A stretch of 64,000 bases of DNA from Chthonomonadales bacterium (GCA_027459625.1 DAIDHP010000003.1:62001-126000); one strand, 5' to 3'; numbered from the stretch's first letter, positions 1 to 8,550 are shown. Notes: generated by a model from the sequence alone, not told the origin. Program-made: numbers and translations.

Positions 1-898
1 CTGCGTTTAAATTCGCCTGTGAAGAGAGAATTTCCGGGCGTTGTTGCAACGCTGTTTTGACAAGCGTGGCGACATCCAGTGCGTTCATGGCGGGTTCCCC
101 CGTATCCGTTGCGATGTTCAAAGGAGTGCGAGGGTCGATGCCAAGCAGCAATGTAAGGTTTACCTTCGCCACGGAGGCGTTATTTTCCGCCTGGCTTAAT
201 GTCAGTATCGCGGATGAAACGGAAGCCTCGGCATTTGTGACATCCGATAACAATCCGACGCCGGCATTTAATTGAGCTTTGGTTTCAGCCAAATGCTGCT
301 GCAGGCTGGCCACGTTGCTCTGATTCACAGCCACTAGACGTTCATCCTGCACGTAAGTGTAAAACGCTTGTTTTACCTGATAGGCGAGGTCGTTTTGTGC
401 GACAGTCAAATTCGCCTTTGTGGCGTTTTCATTCTGTTCCGCTTCCGCAACAATATCTCGTGTGTGATTGAAGTCGAAGAGCAGTTGTCGAATGGTCGCG
501 GTTGCGCTCATTGAGCCGCCGGTGGATAATTGATATTTTCCCTCCGATGCAAGCACCCCGCTTTGATTTACCCCTGCGGATATTGAAAGAAGGGGATAGA
601 GATTGGATCTTGCCTGCATCGTCGCCCCCGCCGCCGCATAAACGTTGTCCATCGCCGAGAATATTGACGGCTGATGATGCAGAGCGATACGCACCGCCTC
701 CTCAGCTGAAAGCGGTTTGTTCGGGATGTCTTTTGGCAGAGGAGCGTTTGGCGCCTCCAAAGTGATCGTCGGTGGGAGTGGTGTTTCCTCGATTTTAGGC
801 ATTACGGGCTGGGTTTCCTGAGCGAACCCCAATACGGGAAAGACAACGAGACTGGTAATCAACAACGTTTGGGTGATTGACTTTTTTATTCGATTCAT
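1..898 (-). CDS. TolC-family outer membrane efflux protein (partial, C-terminus off the left edge)
   Basis: I translated this from the minus strand; it stays open from an ATG at 898 to the window edge (about 299 codons). It begins with a signal peptide whose hydrophobic stretch ends in GFA before QE. Long alanine/glutamine-rich helical segments follow, typical of the OEP/TolC fold, including an LLFDFN segment and a PLPPTITLEAP-like linker. The ATG has a GGAG seven bases upstream. It is the last visible gene of the MFP-RND-MarR operon, so it is expected to be the trimeric outer-membrane channel for the RND pump. The C-terminal half of the protein is missing from the window. The TolC-family assignment is confident; the substrate is unknown. 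Confidence 0.85.
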   Translation of the reverse strand, partial: MNRIKKSITQTLLITSLVVFPVLGFAQETQPVMPKIEETPLPPTITLEAPNAPLPKDIPNKPLSAEEAVRIALHHQPSIFSAMDNVYAAAGATMQARSNLYPLLSISAGVNQSGVLASEGKYQLSTGGSMSATATIRQLLFDFNHTRDIVAEAEQNENATKANLTVAQNDLAYQVKQAFYTYVQDERLVAVNQSNVASLQQHLAETKAQLNAGVGLLSDVTNAEASVSSAILTLSQAENNASVAKVNLTLLLGIDPRTPLNIATDTGEPAMNALDVATLVKTALQQRPEILSSQANLNA

Positions 899-1031
899 TT
901 TAATCTCCAACGGATGCATTACAAAATCGGCGCACTGATACTATTATGATCGATTGCAGAGAAATAGTGTCCGTTGTGCGGCGATTGAACAATGACCTCG
1001 CCAATGTGATGTAAAAATCGTTATTTCTTTT

Positions 1032-1523
1032 TTAGGAAAGCGCCAGAAATTCAGCAACGGTAACATCGTTTTGAATGTTGTCACAAGTTGACAGTAAAAT
1101 CCTGAGCGCTTGCATAACGATATCGATATCCCTCTCGGGCATTTTCCGAAGGGTATCATAAACGCGCTGTATCCGCAAGTCCTTCCGCTCCTTCATAATT
1201 TCGCGCCCGTGTTCGGTGAGGCTTAATTCCTTGGATCTTCGATCATCCGTGTGTAAGGTGCGTTCCACCATCCCCATATGCTCCAACCTGTCCGCCAATT
1301 GAGTTACTGCGCTGATGGATATCCCGAGTTCCTCGCTCACGGATGACATGGATTTGGAGTGGGATTGGAGGAGGATGCAAAGGCGCAATTGCGCCAATGT
1401 TAAATCCCCAACGGTCAATCCAAGTTCCAAACGATAAATGCCTCGAAGTATTTTGGGCAGCAAATCCTCGAAAAAAACGGATTTTCGTAATAGATCACTT
1501 CGTGCGGTTGTTTGCTTTTGCAT
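1032..1523 (-). CDS. MarR-family transcriptional regulator
   Basis: This 163-residue protein has the size and winged-helix pattern of MarR. A recognition-helix region with SEELGISISAVTQLADRLEHMGMVER (residues about 60-85) is followed by a wing with DDRRSKELSLTEHGRE, the family's DxRs..lTe.G signature. MarR proteins are dimeric repressors that release DNA on binding small hydrophobic ligands. It sits between the RND gene (52 bases upstream) and tolC (133 bases downstream) on the same strand. It therefore probably represses this efflux operon, including itself. The GAGAGAGA just before the ATG is a plausible ribosome-binding site. The inducing ligand cannot be read from the sequence. Confidence 0.88.
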   Translation of the reverse strand: MQKQTTARSDLLRKSVFFEDLLPKILRGIYRLELGLTVGDLTLAQLRLCILLQSHSKSMSSVSEELGISISAVTQLADRLEHMGMVERTLHTDDRRSKELSLTEHGREIMKERKDLRIQRVYDTLRKMPERDIDIVMQALRILLSTCDNIQNDVTVAEFLALS

Positions 1524-1575
1524 GTCTCTCTCTTTTAATTTGATTGAGTCCTGACGGTTAATGCGCCAATGGCTC

Positions 1576-4500
1576 TTAGTCCGACGGTTCCGGCGGTTGG
1601 ATCGCCGACGTTTCGGTCTGATACTTGCGGAACTTCAGCGCCAAATCATCGAACAAGGTGTAAACCACGGGAATAATGAAGAGTGTCAATATGGTCGATG
1701 TCAGCAACCCCCCCGTTACGGCGGTAGCCATGGGAGCATTGGTTTCGGATCCCTTTCCAAGCCCGATCACCAAAGGCATCATGCCCAAAATGGCGGCGGA
1801 TGCGGTCATGAGGATCGGTCGCAAACGAGTTGGTCCTGCGGTTAAAACGGCTTCATCGCGCTCGAACCCCCGAGTTCTTAAAAGATTGGTGTAGTCAATT
1901 AAAAGGATCCCGTTTTTGACCACAATCCCTACTAGCATCAATATCCCGATAAAGGCGGTCAAGCCGAATGTGCGCCCGGTTAGGAACAAGGCTAATATTA
2001 CTCCGATGGCGGAAAGCGGCACAGAGAGAAGGATTGTCAGCGGATGTACGAAGGACTCAAATTGGGACGCTAACAACATGTAGATTAGCCCTATGGCAAG
2101 GAAAACCGCCAACCCCATACCGGAGAACTCTTGCGCGCGACGTAGTTGATTCGTACCCCAATTCCAGTAATAACCGGGCGGGAACTTCATCCCCTTCATG
2201 TCCTTTGCGATGTCATTTTGAATTTGTCCTTCGGATCGACCTTGAGGTTGTCCGCTGACTGCGATGTATCGCTGACGATTCAATCGAGTTATTTCACTTG
2301 GCCCCATGGCGAAAACAGGTTTGGCCACCTGACGCAAAAGTACATCATGCGAAATTCCATTCGAGTTTGGCATGGAGGAGTTAATCAGAATGTTATTCAT
2401 CTCAGGGATCGTTCTCCGCATATCCTGCGGCATCTGCACAATGATGGGGTATTCGAAGCCCCCTTCCTGATAATAACTCGCGATGAAACCGTTCGTGGCG
2501 TCATTGATAGTGTTTGCGATATTCTGAAAACTCACGCCCATCTGTTCGGCTTTCTGGCGGTCGACATTCCATTGAATTTCCGGGGTGGCTTGCTGCCAGT
2601 TGATATCCACGTTTTGCAAACCTGAAACGCCTCGAATTCGTTTTTCAACTTCCATTCCAAGTTTATACAGTGTGTTCAGGTCATTACCGAAGATATCCAC
2701 CTCCACGTTTTGGAAACCGCCTGTCATGAGCATGGAGACGATATCGAATTGATAAGGCATGGCTCTCGCGCCGGGGATCTTGGCGAATTGCTTGCGCAAC
2801 TGGTTGATTACCTGCTGAGTGGTCTCCTTGCGATTATCCTTCAGTTTCACCTGACAGGAGCCTTCGTATGTTGCAAGAGAGGTGGTGGTTCCTCTAAGAG
2901 ACAAGGTTGTACCGGCGGAAGAGAACACCGTGGCGACATTGGGATTTTTTAACAAGATCGCCTCTATTTTTTTCATCGTCGCGTTGGTTACGGATAACGC
3001 CGTGCCCACCGGCATTTTCACGGTGATATTGAAATCCCCGCTGTCCGTGGCAGGCATAAGCTCCGTGCCTATTTGAGGTAAGAGCAGTAAACTCGCCAAT
3101 GAAATGACTATCGCGCCGGTAATCACCCATATCCTGTGATGGATCGCCCATTTCAGCCCGTTTCGATAGGAGTTATCTAGCGCATCGAACCACCCGCCAA
3201 ATCTCGCGAACGCTCGTTCGAGTAAATTATGTTTGACGCCTGCGATCTTTTCGTGGTGCGCTTCTCCGCTGATGAATCTGGAAGCCAACATTGGCACGAC
3301 AGTTGTGGCGTCAAGCAACGATATGGATATCGAGAAGATCACTACCATCGCGAAGGAGGTGAACATCTGTCCCGCCTGTCCTTTGATGAGAAGCAGAGGG
3401 AGAAAGACCACCATGATGGTCAATGTGGACGCCACAACAGCGGTGACGATTTCATTGGTCCCGCTAACGGCTGCTTCCGCAGGCTTAAGTTTATCTCGTT
3501 CAATATGCCGAAATATGTTTTCCAACACAACGACAGCGTCATCCACTATCAATCCTGCGGAGAGCGCCAAGCCTCCCAATGTCATGGTGTTCAGAGTGAA
3601 GCCGCTAATGTACAGCAGTGCGAAGGTGGATGTGATTGAAATTGGAATCGATAGCGCCACCACGAGAGTGCTTCGAATGTTTCTTAGGAAGAACAGCAAT
3701 ATCAGAATGGCGAGCACTCCGCCGAGGAGAGCGTTCAGTTCCACGTCATCGATGGATGCCTGAATGAACTGAGCCTGATCGTAAGCCAACCCGAATTTCA
3801 GTTGAGGATACAGCTTGTGGATTTCCTTTAGCTTCTCTTTGACCGCGTTAGAAGTGGCGATGGTGTTTGCAGCGCTCTGTTTGGTGATGATCACACCCAC
3901 GGCGGGTTGTCCGTTAAGGCGAGTATATAGTCTGGTTTCCGGGTGGGAATCCTTGACTTTCGCCACTTGATTCATATATATAAGTTGTCCGTTATAGGAA
4001 CCAACCGGTATATGGGATATCTGTTGAGGGCTGATGAACCATCCAAGACTGCGTATCGTGTATTCCGTCTTGCTCTGCTTAGCGATGCCGGCGGGGACGT
4101 TTTCATTTTCCTGTGAAATTCGATTCACAATGTCCAAAATCGTAAGATGGTAGGCTTGCAGCTTCACGGGGTCCACATCCACGATGATCGCCCGTGTGTT
4201 TCCACCCGTCGTAATTGCCGCCGCAACTCCATCAGCCGATTCAAGTATCGGGGTGATCTGATTATCAAGCAATGTCCTGAGTTTGACGTCATTCGACATG
4301 CCGGTAACGCCGTAAATAAGGATGGGCAACTGCGTAGGGTCGTATTTAAAGACAATTGGGGTTTGCAGCGTGGGATCGCCTGTTGGGAAGCTTTGCTGCG
4401 CTCTTTGCACAAGCTGCAGGACATCCACTGCGCCTTGCCCGATGTTCGTGCCCCATTGAAATTGAACTCTTACTACGGAGGATCCCTGTGTGGAACTGGA

Positions 4501-4743
4501 ATCCACTTCGTACAATCCTTGAACCGAAGACACGGCCTCTTCAATGGGTCGGGTCACTTCCGCCTCCACCACCTCCGGAGCGGTGTTTCCCCAGTTAGTT
4601 ATCACCGCCACGGTGGGAATCGAGACGTTGGGCAGGAGATCAACGGGAAGTTTGGTCAGACAAATCGCTCCGAGTAACACAAGCGAAGCGATACGCATGG
4701 TGACGGCGACCGGCCGATTAACGGAAAATTTAGCAAAGTTCAT
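1576..4743 (-). CDS. RND-family multidrug efflux transporter, inner-membrane pump (HAE1/AcrB-like)
   Basis: This 1055-residue protein has the AcrB/MdtB-family length and layout: an N-terminal membrane helix, a large periplasmic porter loop, a six-helix block, a second porter loop and a second helix block. Near residue 400 the helix motif GGLALSAGLIVDDAVVVLEN carries the paired aspartates of the proton relay. The second half contains the GILMLVGIVVKNGILLIDY and RLRPILMTA motifs of the family. It exports drugs or lipophilic compounds from the periplasm or inner leaflet, using the proton gradient. The start ATG has AAGGAG 12 bases upstream and lies 44 bases after the MFP gene. Family is secure; substrate unknown. 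Confidence 0.95.
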   Translation of the reverse strand: MNFAKFSVNRPVAVTMRIASLVLLGAICLTKLPVDLLPNVSIPTVAVITNWGNTAPEVVEAEVTRPIEEAVSSVQGLYEVDSSSTQGSSVVRVQFQWGTNIGQGAVDVLQLVQRAQQSFPTGDPTLQTPIVFKYDPTQLPILIYGVTGMSNDVKLRTLLDNQITPILESADGVAAAITTGGNTRAIIVDVDPVKLQAYHLTILDIVNRISQENENVPAGIAKQSKTEYTIRSLGWFISPQQISHIPVGSYNGQLIYMNQVAKVKDSHPETRLYTRLNGQPAVGVIITKQSAANTIATSNAVKEKLKEIHKLYPQLKFGLAYDQAQFIQASIDDVELNALLGGVLAILILLFFLRNIRSTLVVALSIPISITSTFALLYISGFTLNTMTLGGLALSAGLIVDDAVVVLENIFRHIERDKLKPAEAAVSGTNEIVTAVVASTLTIMVVFLPLLLIKGQAGQMFTSFAMVVIFSISISLLDATTVVPMLASRFISGEAHHEKIAGVKHNLLERAFARFGGWFDALDNSYRNGLKWAIHHRIWVITGAIVISLASLLLLPQIGTELMPATDSGDFNITVKMPVGTALSVTNATMKKIEAILLKNPNVATVFSSAGTTLSLRGTTTSLATYEGSCQVKLKDNRKETTQQVINQLRKQFAKIPGARAMPYQFDIVSMLMTGGFQNVEVDIFGNDLNTLYKLGMEVEKRIRGVSGLQNVDINWQQATPEIQWNVDRQKAEQMGVSFQNIANTINDATNGFIASYYQEGGFEYPIIVQMPQDMRRTIPEMNNILINSSMPNSNGISHDVLLRQVAKPVFAMGPSEITRLNRQRYIAVSGQPQGRSEGQIQNDIAKDMKGMKFPPGYYWNWGTNQLRRAQEFSGMGLAVFLAIGLIYMLLASQFESFVHPLTILLSVPLSAIGVILALFLTGRTFGLTAFIGILMLVGIVVKNGILLIDYTNLLRTRGFERDEAVLTAGPTRLRPILMTASAAILGMMPLVIGLGKGSETNAPMATAVTGGLLTSTILTLFIIPVVYTLFDDLALKFRKYQTETSAIQPPEPSD

Positions 4744-4787
4744 AAAGATAAAGCTCCTTCAGTGATTGGGTTGCCGGTTTCCACTGG

Positions 4788-6401
4788 TTACATCACCACG
4801 CCCACGCTGTTGATTGGCTGGCGCTGGTTTTTAGACGGATTAACCTTTTGCCCGTTCTTGAGAGGATTGGAACTGAGAACCACAACGTTGTCGCCGACTT
4901 TCAAGCCTTTCAGGATCGCAACACCGCTGGGGTCAGATTCTCCGACCACTACAGGGATCTTCTGAACTTTGTTATCCGTTCCGACAAGCATGACCTCGTT
5001 CGCACCGTTCGAGGACTTTTGCAAAGCCTCCGGGGGAACGACAACCTGATGCGGGAAGAACTGGGTCACTATGGTGGCGCGAATGAACATGCCCGGTTTG
5101 AGCCTCTCATCCACGTTATTTAATGTCACTCGTATGGTGAACTGCCTGCTTAAAGGATCCGCTGCGGGGTTGATCTGTGTCACCATGCCGTGAAATATCA
5201 GTCCCGGCAGTGCGTCGGCGGTAATTTTAACCACTTGTTTGAGATGAACAAAACGAGAGATATCCTCGGGAATTGTGATTGCCGCCCATTGCTGTCTTAT
5301 CTGTTGTATGGCGAGTATCGTCTGGCCGGGCGCAGCCATTGAGCCGGGGTCCATGTTTCGGGCGGTGATATATCCGTCTATCGGTGAGCGTATAATCGTA
5401 TAGGATTCCTGCGCCAGGCTATCCTGCAGCATCGCCTTGGCGGTGTTTACCGTCGCTTGCAATGCGGCGAGGTTTTGCTTGTAAGCCGGAATCTGCGCCG
5501 TGTTGGATTTTGCGTATTGCAATGCCGCCTTGGTTTGATTTAAAGACGCTTTGGATGATTCGATGTTTGCTTTGCCAGTGGTTTTCGTGATAGCGAGTTG
5601 CTCTTGAGCGGATTTCAATTCCGCTTGCGCAGACGCCAGAGCGGAATACGCCGATTTTAGTTGCCCTTGCGCCACGTCAAGATTAGCCTTCTCCACGCTC
5701 ACTTGGGTTTGAGAATTATCCGCGTCTTGCGCAGCGACATACCCTTGCTTATATAGGTTTTCTTCTCGATTGAAAGTGGCGATGGCGTTGTTAAGATTAG
5801 CATTCGCGCTTTCCACTTGGGCTTTTGCGTTGGTGATTCCAACCTCCGCGGAGTTCACTTTGTTTTGATTATCCGTAACAACGGCTTCGGCGGATGCGAC
5901 CTGGGATATGTAGTTCTGCTGCACCTGATTGTAATTCGCCTCGGCGCTCGCCAAGCTAGCCTGTTGTTGGAGTATTTGCGTGTTAACGGAGACATTGTTT
6001 GGATTTTGCGTCAGTATCGCCTGATATAAACGATATTTCGCCTCCGCCAATGTGGCTCTTTGCTGCTCGACCTGCGCACGAATGTCCGCATCGTCCAGAC
6101 GAACTAAAACCTGCCCCTTAGTTACGTGGTCGCCTTCAACGAATGGAAAATAGAGTATTTTTTCACTGACCTTGGGAGCGATCTGAACGTTCAGTGGAGA
6201 TTGTAACACCCCAATTCCCTCATAAGACTTCATGATAGTCTTTAGCTTCGCGGATGCGGTAACCACTTCCGGAGGGGCTGTCAACATCATCTGACGTATT
6301 TTCTCCTGCTGCGCTAACTGTGCGTGATTATATCTAAGCCTCCAGCCTATCAATAAACCAAGAGCGAGAATCATCACGAATGTAAAAACCCATCTCTTCA
6401 T
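4788..6401 (-). CDS. RND efflux membrane-fusion protein (HlyD/AcrA-like periplasmic adaptor), extended hairpin
   Basis: First gene of the efflux operon. An N-terminal membrane anchor (VFTFVMILALGLLIGW) precedes a biotinyl-lipoyl-like half (VEGDHVTKGQVLVRLDD, residues about 90-110). A very long Ala/Gln/Asn-rich coiled-coil hairpin covers roughly residues 115-325. The second lipoyl half is IIRSPIDGYITARNMDPGSMAAPGQ, and the beta-barrel and membrane-proximal domains follow. At 537 residues it is well above the usual 370-420, the excess lying in the hairpin. It should bridge the RND pump and the TolC channel. An AACGGAG lies 8 bases before the ATG. The long hairpin could match a longer periplasmic reach or a different outer-membrane partner; that is inference. 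Confidence 0.92.
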   Translation of the reverse strand: MKRWVFTFVMILALGLLIGWRLRYNHAQLAQQEKIRQMMLTAPPEVVTASAKLKTIMKSYEGIGVLQSPLNVQIAPKVSEKILYFPFVEGDHVTKGQVLVRLDDADIRAQVEQQRATLAEAKYRLYQAILTQNPNNVSVNTQILQQQASLASAEANYNQVQQNYISQVASAEAVVTDNQNKVNSAEVGITNAKAQVESANANLNNAIATFNREENLYKQGYVAAQDADNSQTQVSVEKANLDVAQGQLKSAYSALASAQAELKSAQEQLAITKTTGKANIESSKASLNQTKAALQYAKSNTAQIPAYKQNLAALQATVNTAKAMLQDSLAQESYTIIRSPIDGYITARNMDPGSMAAPGQTILAIQQIRQQWAAITIPEDISRFVHLKQVVKITADALPGLIFHGMVTQINPAADPLSRQFTIRVTLNNVDERLKPGMFIRATIVTQFFPHQVVVPPEALQKSSNGANEVMLVGTDNKVQKIPVVVGESDPSGVAILKGLKVGDNVVVLSSNPLKNGQKVNPSKNQRQPINSVGVVM

Positions 6402-6436
6402 TTGGGACTCCGTTAATCTTAAGCGTTCTTAAAAAT

Positions 6437-6455
6437 TAATATACCTTAAATATTA
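6437..6455. promoter_or_regulatory. Short AT-rich inverted repeat upstream of the efflux operon (possible MarR site)
   Basis: TAATAT and ATATTA are separated by 7 bases, 36 bases upstream of the MFP start and between the divergent efflux and arsR genes. MarR proteins commonly bind AT-rich palindromes in such positions. The arms are only six bases in an AT-rich region, so chance is quite possible. Confidence 0.25.
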
Positions 6456-6538
6456 GGACGTATGAATCAACTATTGTGTTCATTTTTACCTTTCAGAAGA
6501 TTACATGATGAAAATGAAGAAATGATGAAAAATGAAAC

Positions 6539-6567
6539 TTGACGACACAGATGTTTGGCTATATGGT
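6539..6567 (+). promoter_or_regulatory. Candidate sigma-70 type promoter for the arsR-like gene
   Basis: TTGACG at 6539-6544 and TATGGT at 6562-6567 are separated by 17 bases. The first is a near-consensus -35 box; the second matches four of six -10 positions. The ATG is at 6593, about 20 bases after the expected transcription start, and AGAAAGGA lies between. Confidence 0.45.
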
Positions 6568-6592
6568 AAAATAAATTCGAGAAAGGATTATC

Positions 6593-6922
6593 ATGATGAT
6601 CAACTTCAAATTACGCGCACAAATACTTAAGGCTATGGCGCATCCGAGCAGGCTGATGATGCTTGAGGCTCTCAAGGAGGGGGAGTTATGCGTATGCGAT
6701 CTGCAAAAGATCGTGGGATCGGATATCTCGACCGTGTCAAAGCATCTTTCGGTTATGAGGAACGCGGGCATTGTGGAGGACCGCAAGGCGGGATTGCAGG
6801 TCTTTTATAAATTAAGAGTCCCATGCATCATGAATTTCTTTGATTGCGTGGATATGGTGATGTTTACGCATTTCGCCTGCCCAAACGAGCAGATTGACAC
6901 GATCAATATCAACGCCCTCTAG
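6593..6922 (+). CDS. ArsR/SmtB-family metalloregulator
   Basis: This 109-residue winged-helix protein carries ELCVCDL at residues 31-37, the classic metal/As(III)-binding alpha3 signature, with Cys33 and Cys35. The recognition helix SDISTVSKHLSVMRNAGIVEDRK follows, with the wing GLQVFYKL. Three further Cys (in VPC, FDC and FAC) in the C-terminal third could complete a thiolate site. Such proteins repress until metal or metalloid binds. AGAAAGGA precedes the ATG; a second ATG one codon later is equally possible. No ars efflux or reductase gene adjoins it: the efflux operon is divergent, and the secreted rubrerythrin follows 230 bases downstream. Its target may be either neighbour or only itself. 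Confidence 0.88.
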   Translation: MMINFKLRAQILKAMAHPSRLMMLEALKEGELCVCDLQKIVGSDISTVSKHLSVMRNAGIVEDRKAGLQVFYKLRVPCIMNFFDCVDMVMFTHFACPNEQIDTININAL

Positions 6923-6939
6923 ATTCTTCACTAACTTAT

Positions 6940-6972
6940 GGTTCCAATATAACAAGTAGACGGATTGGAACC
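6940..6972. repeat. 9-bp perfect inverted repeat between arsR-like gene and rubrerythrin
   Basis: GGTTCCAAT (6940-6948) and ATTGGAACC (6964-6972) are perfect inverted arms with a 15-base spacer. No T-run follows, so this is not a convincing terminator. The right arm overlaps the -35 element of the ECF-type promoter candidate, so a protein-binding site is a reasonable alternative. Confidence 0.45.
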
Positions 6973-6993
6973 GAAGTGGCTTTGTTTCGTATT
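6967..6993 (+). promoter_or_regulatory. Candidate ECF-sigma promoter (GGAAC-N16-CGTATT) ahead of the rubrerythrin gene
   Basis: GGAAC at 6967-6971 is followed after exactly 16 bases by CGTATT at 6988-6993. This is the spacing and -10 core (CGT) used by many ECF sigma factors. The same arrangement occurs before the ECF gene at 7873-7899. Transcription would start near 7000 and read into the rubrerythrin gene. Inferred from pattern only. Confidence 0.4.
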
Positions 6994-7154
6994 TCTTAGA
7001 TGATTGCATATCTACGAAGATACGCATGCGTCCAGAGGAGGATTGAATTGGCTCCATTAAGGCGATTTTAGCCGATGCTCACAATTAAAGCCCATGTTTT
7101 GTTGTTTTTAGACCCATGACACATTGTTTGAATACGAAAGGAGTATTGTTTAAG

Positions 7155-7772
7155 ATGTCAAGAAAATTATTGTTTTCGACCGCTTTGATCTGTTTGATCT
7201 CGTTCGCCAATCTCTCCGCCACTCACGCAGCTAGCAAGACTGTGAACGACCTCAAAGCGGCTTATCTCGGAGAAACTACCGCGCATTCCAAGTATGCAGT
7301 ATACGCTAAAATCGCGAATAAGGAAGGATACAAGGATGTGGCGAGGCTATTTCGCGCAGCGTCAGTCGCGGAATCGATCCATGCGCGGAATCACAAGCGC
7401 GCATTGGAACAACTAGGAGTCAGGAACCCCAAAGCTGGAGAGTTCGCCGCATCCAAGGCGAAAACCACCAGGCAAAATCTTCAAGACGCCATAAAAGGGG
7501 AGACATACGAAAAGGATATTATGTATCCCGGAATGCTCAAAGACGCCCGGCAAGAGAACAAGAAAGGCGCGATACAATCCTTCAGCTTCGCCTTGCAAGT
7601 GGAACGACAGCATGCGGCGCTCTACACCGCAGCGTTGAAAAGCCTTAGCAAAAACACGCGGCCGGTGAATTACTACGTTTGCCCCGTGTGCGGCTCCACC
7701 TTCCGCAATGTAGCTCCCCGATCTTGCCCTGTGTGCGGTACCGCGAGGGAAAGATTCATCTCCGTTCGATAA
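7155..7772 (+). CDS. Rubrerythrin with Sec signal peptide (exported peroxide-reducing diiron protein)
   Basis: I start at ATG 7155, which has AAAGGAG at 7137-7143. An in-frame extension upstream to 7116 lacks a ribosome site. The protein (205 residues) opens with a clear signal peptide (MSRKLLFSTALICLISF..., cleavage likely after THA). A ferritin-like four-helix domain follows, with the iron ligands in GETTAHSKY, ESIHARNH, GETYEKDIMYP and VERQHAALY (two ExxH motifs). It ends in a rubredoxin-like FeS4 domain with CPVCG twice. Rubrerythrins reduce hydrogen peroxide using electrons from the rubredoxin centre. Export is unusual, since most are cytoplasmic. An ECF-type promoter candidate lies upstream and the ECF sigma gene is next. 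Confidence 0.93.
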   Translation: MSRKLLFSTALICLISFANLSATHAASKTVNDLKAAYLGETTAHSKYAVYAKIANKEGYKDVARLFRAASVAESIHARNHKRALEQLGVRNPKAGEFAASKAKTTRQNLQDAIKGETYEKDIMYPGMLKDARQENKKGAIQSFSFALQVERQHAALYTAALKSLSKNTRPVNYYVCPVCGSTFRNVAPRSCPVCGTARERFISVR

Positions 7773-7781
7773 ACGTCATGT

Positions 7782-7808
7782 CAGGGCGAGCCTATTCGAC
7801 TCGCCCTG
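7782..7808 (+). terminator. Probable terminator after rubrerythrin
   Basis: CAGGGCGAG (7782-7790) and CTCGCCCTG (7800-7808) form a 9-bp GC-rich stem with a 9-base loop, ten bases after the rubrerythrin stop. TTGCATTT follows, a weak T tract. Confidence 0.6.
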
Positions 7809-7872
7809 TTGCATTTCGAACGCCCGTGGTTATGCATATGGCGACTCATTTTCCTTTGCTATGTTTCCGCAT

Positions 7873-7899
7873 GGAACGCAAATCGTTATCTGTCGTCTT
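7873..7899 (+). promoter_or_regulatory. Candidate autoregulatory ECF promoter (GGAAC-N16-CGTCTT)
   Basis: GGAAC at 7873-7877 and CGTCTT at 7894-7899 are separated by 16 bases. This matches the general ECF promoter form, with a GGAAC -35 and a CGTC -10. Transcription would begin near 7905, leaving a leader of about 20 bases that contains GGGAGAGG (7908-7914) before the ATG at 7926. ECF sigma operons are typically autoregulated. Confidence 0.55.
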
Positions 7900-7925
7900 C
7901 ATATGCGGGAGAGGTTCGGTGAGCG

Positions 7926-8534
7926 ATGTCGAGCAATCAATTGCCTGGCGAAAGCTATCAGATGGACGCTCTGCTGGTCCAAAAGGCGCAGCATGGGGAC
8001 AATGAAGCGTTCGATCAGCTATTTCAAAGACATTACGCCAGAATATTAAATTTCTGTCGGAATATGGAGGTCGATGCTGACACTTCAGAGGATATCGCTC
8101 AAACCACATTCGTACGCGCGTATGAATCTCTCACGCAACTCAAGGATGGGAAGACGTTCGTTGGATGGCTGTACCGTATCGCGGTGAACCTCAACAAAGA
8201 TCGCATAAAGAGCGAGCAGAGAAAGCCGTGGTCCTTTTTAAGGGATATGTTTAATAATTCCACGGATGCATATGATGAAGAGAGAATCAGTGAAATGACG
8301 GATAAATCCGCGGATCCTCAGGATCGCGTCGTGGCGGATGCCTTGATCCATAGTATTCGCAACGCCATCGCATCTCTTCCAAAAGATTATCGAGCGGTGG
8401 TTGTGATGCGACATCTTGAGAATCGAGACCTGAAGGAGATTGCCGACCTATTGCACTGTCCCGAGGGCACGATTAAGTCTCGCTTGGGAAGAGCGCGCAT
8501 GAGGCTTCGAGAGGAATTGAAGGATTGGTTCTAG
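7926..8534 (+). CDS. ECF-subfamily RNA polymerase sigma factor
   Basis: This 202-residue protein has sigma region 2 with FDQLFQRHYARILNFCRNM and the core-binding/-10 segment DTSEDIAQTTFVRAYESL...FVGWLYRIAVNLNKDR. Region 4 carries a helix-turn-helix (SLPKDYRAVVVMRHLENRDLKEIADLLHCPEGTIKSRLGRARMRLREEL). There is no region 1 or 3, as expected for ECF factors. The linker of about 50 residues is on the long side. GGGAGAGG supports the ATG at 7926. An anti-sigma gene follows 16 bases downstream, then an RseB-like gene, so the three form one operon. It probably reads its own promoter and possibly that of the secreted rubrerythrin. Confidence 0.93.
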   Translation: MSSNQLPGESYQMDALLVQKAQHGDNEAFDQLFQRHYARILNFCRNMEVDADTSEDIAQTTFVRAYESLTQLKDGKTFVGWLYRIAVNLNKDRIKSEQRKPWSFLRDMFNNSTDAYDEERISEMTDKSADPQDRVVADALIHSIRNAIASLPKDYRAVVVMRHLENRDLKEIADLLHCPEGTIKSRLGRARMRLREELKDWF

Positions 8535-8550
8535 ATGGAGAGGTGAAAAG

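Noticed and set aside
3233-4677. Several plus-strand frames of 130-180 codons
   Set aside because: All are antisense to the RND transporter gene, whose full-length motifs are clear.
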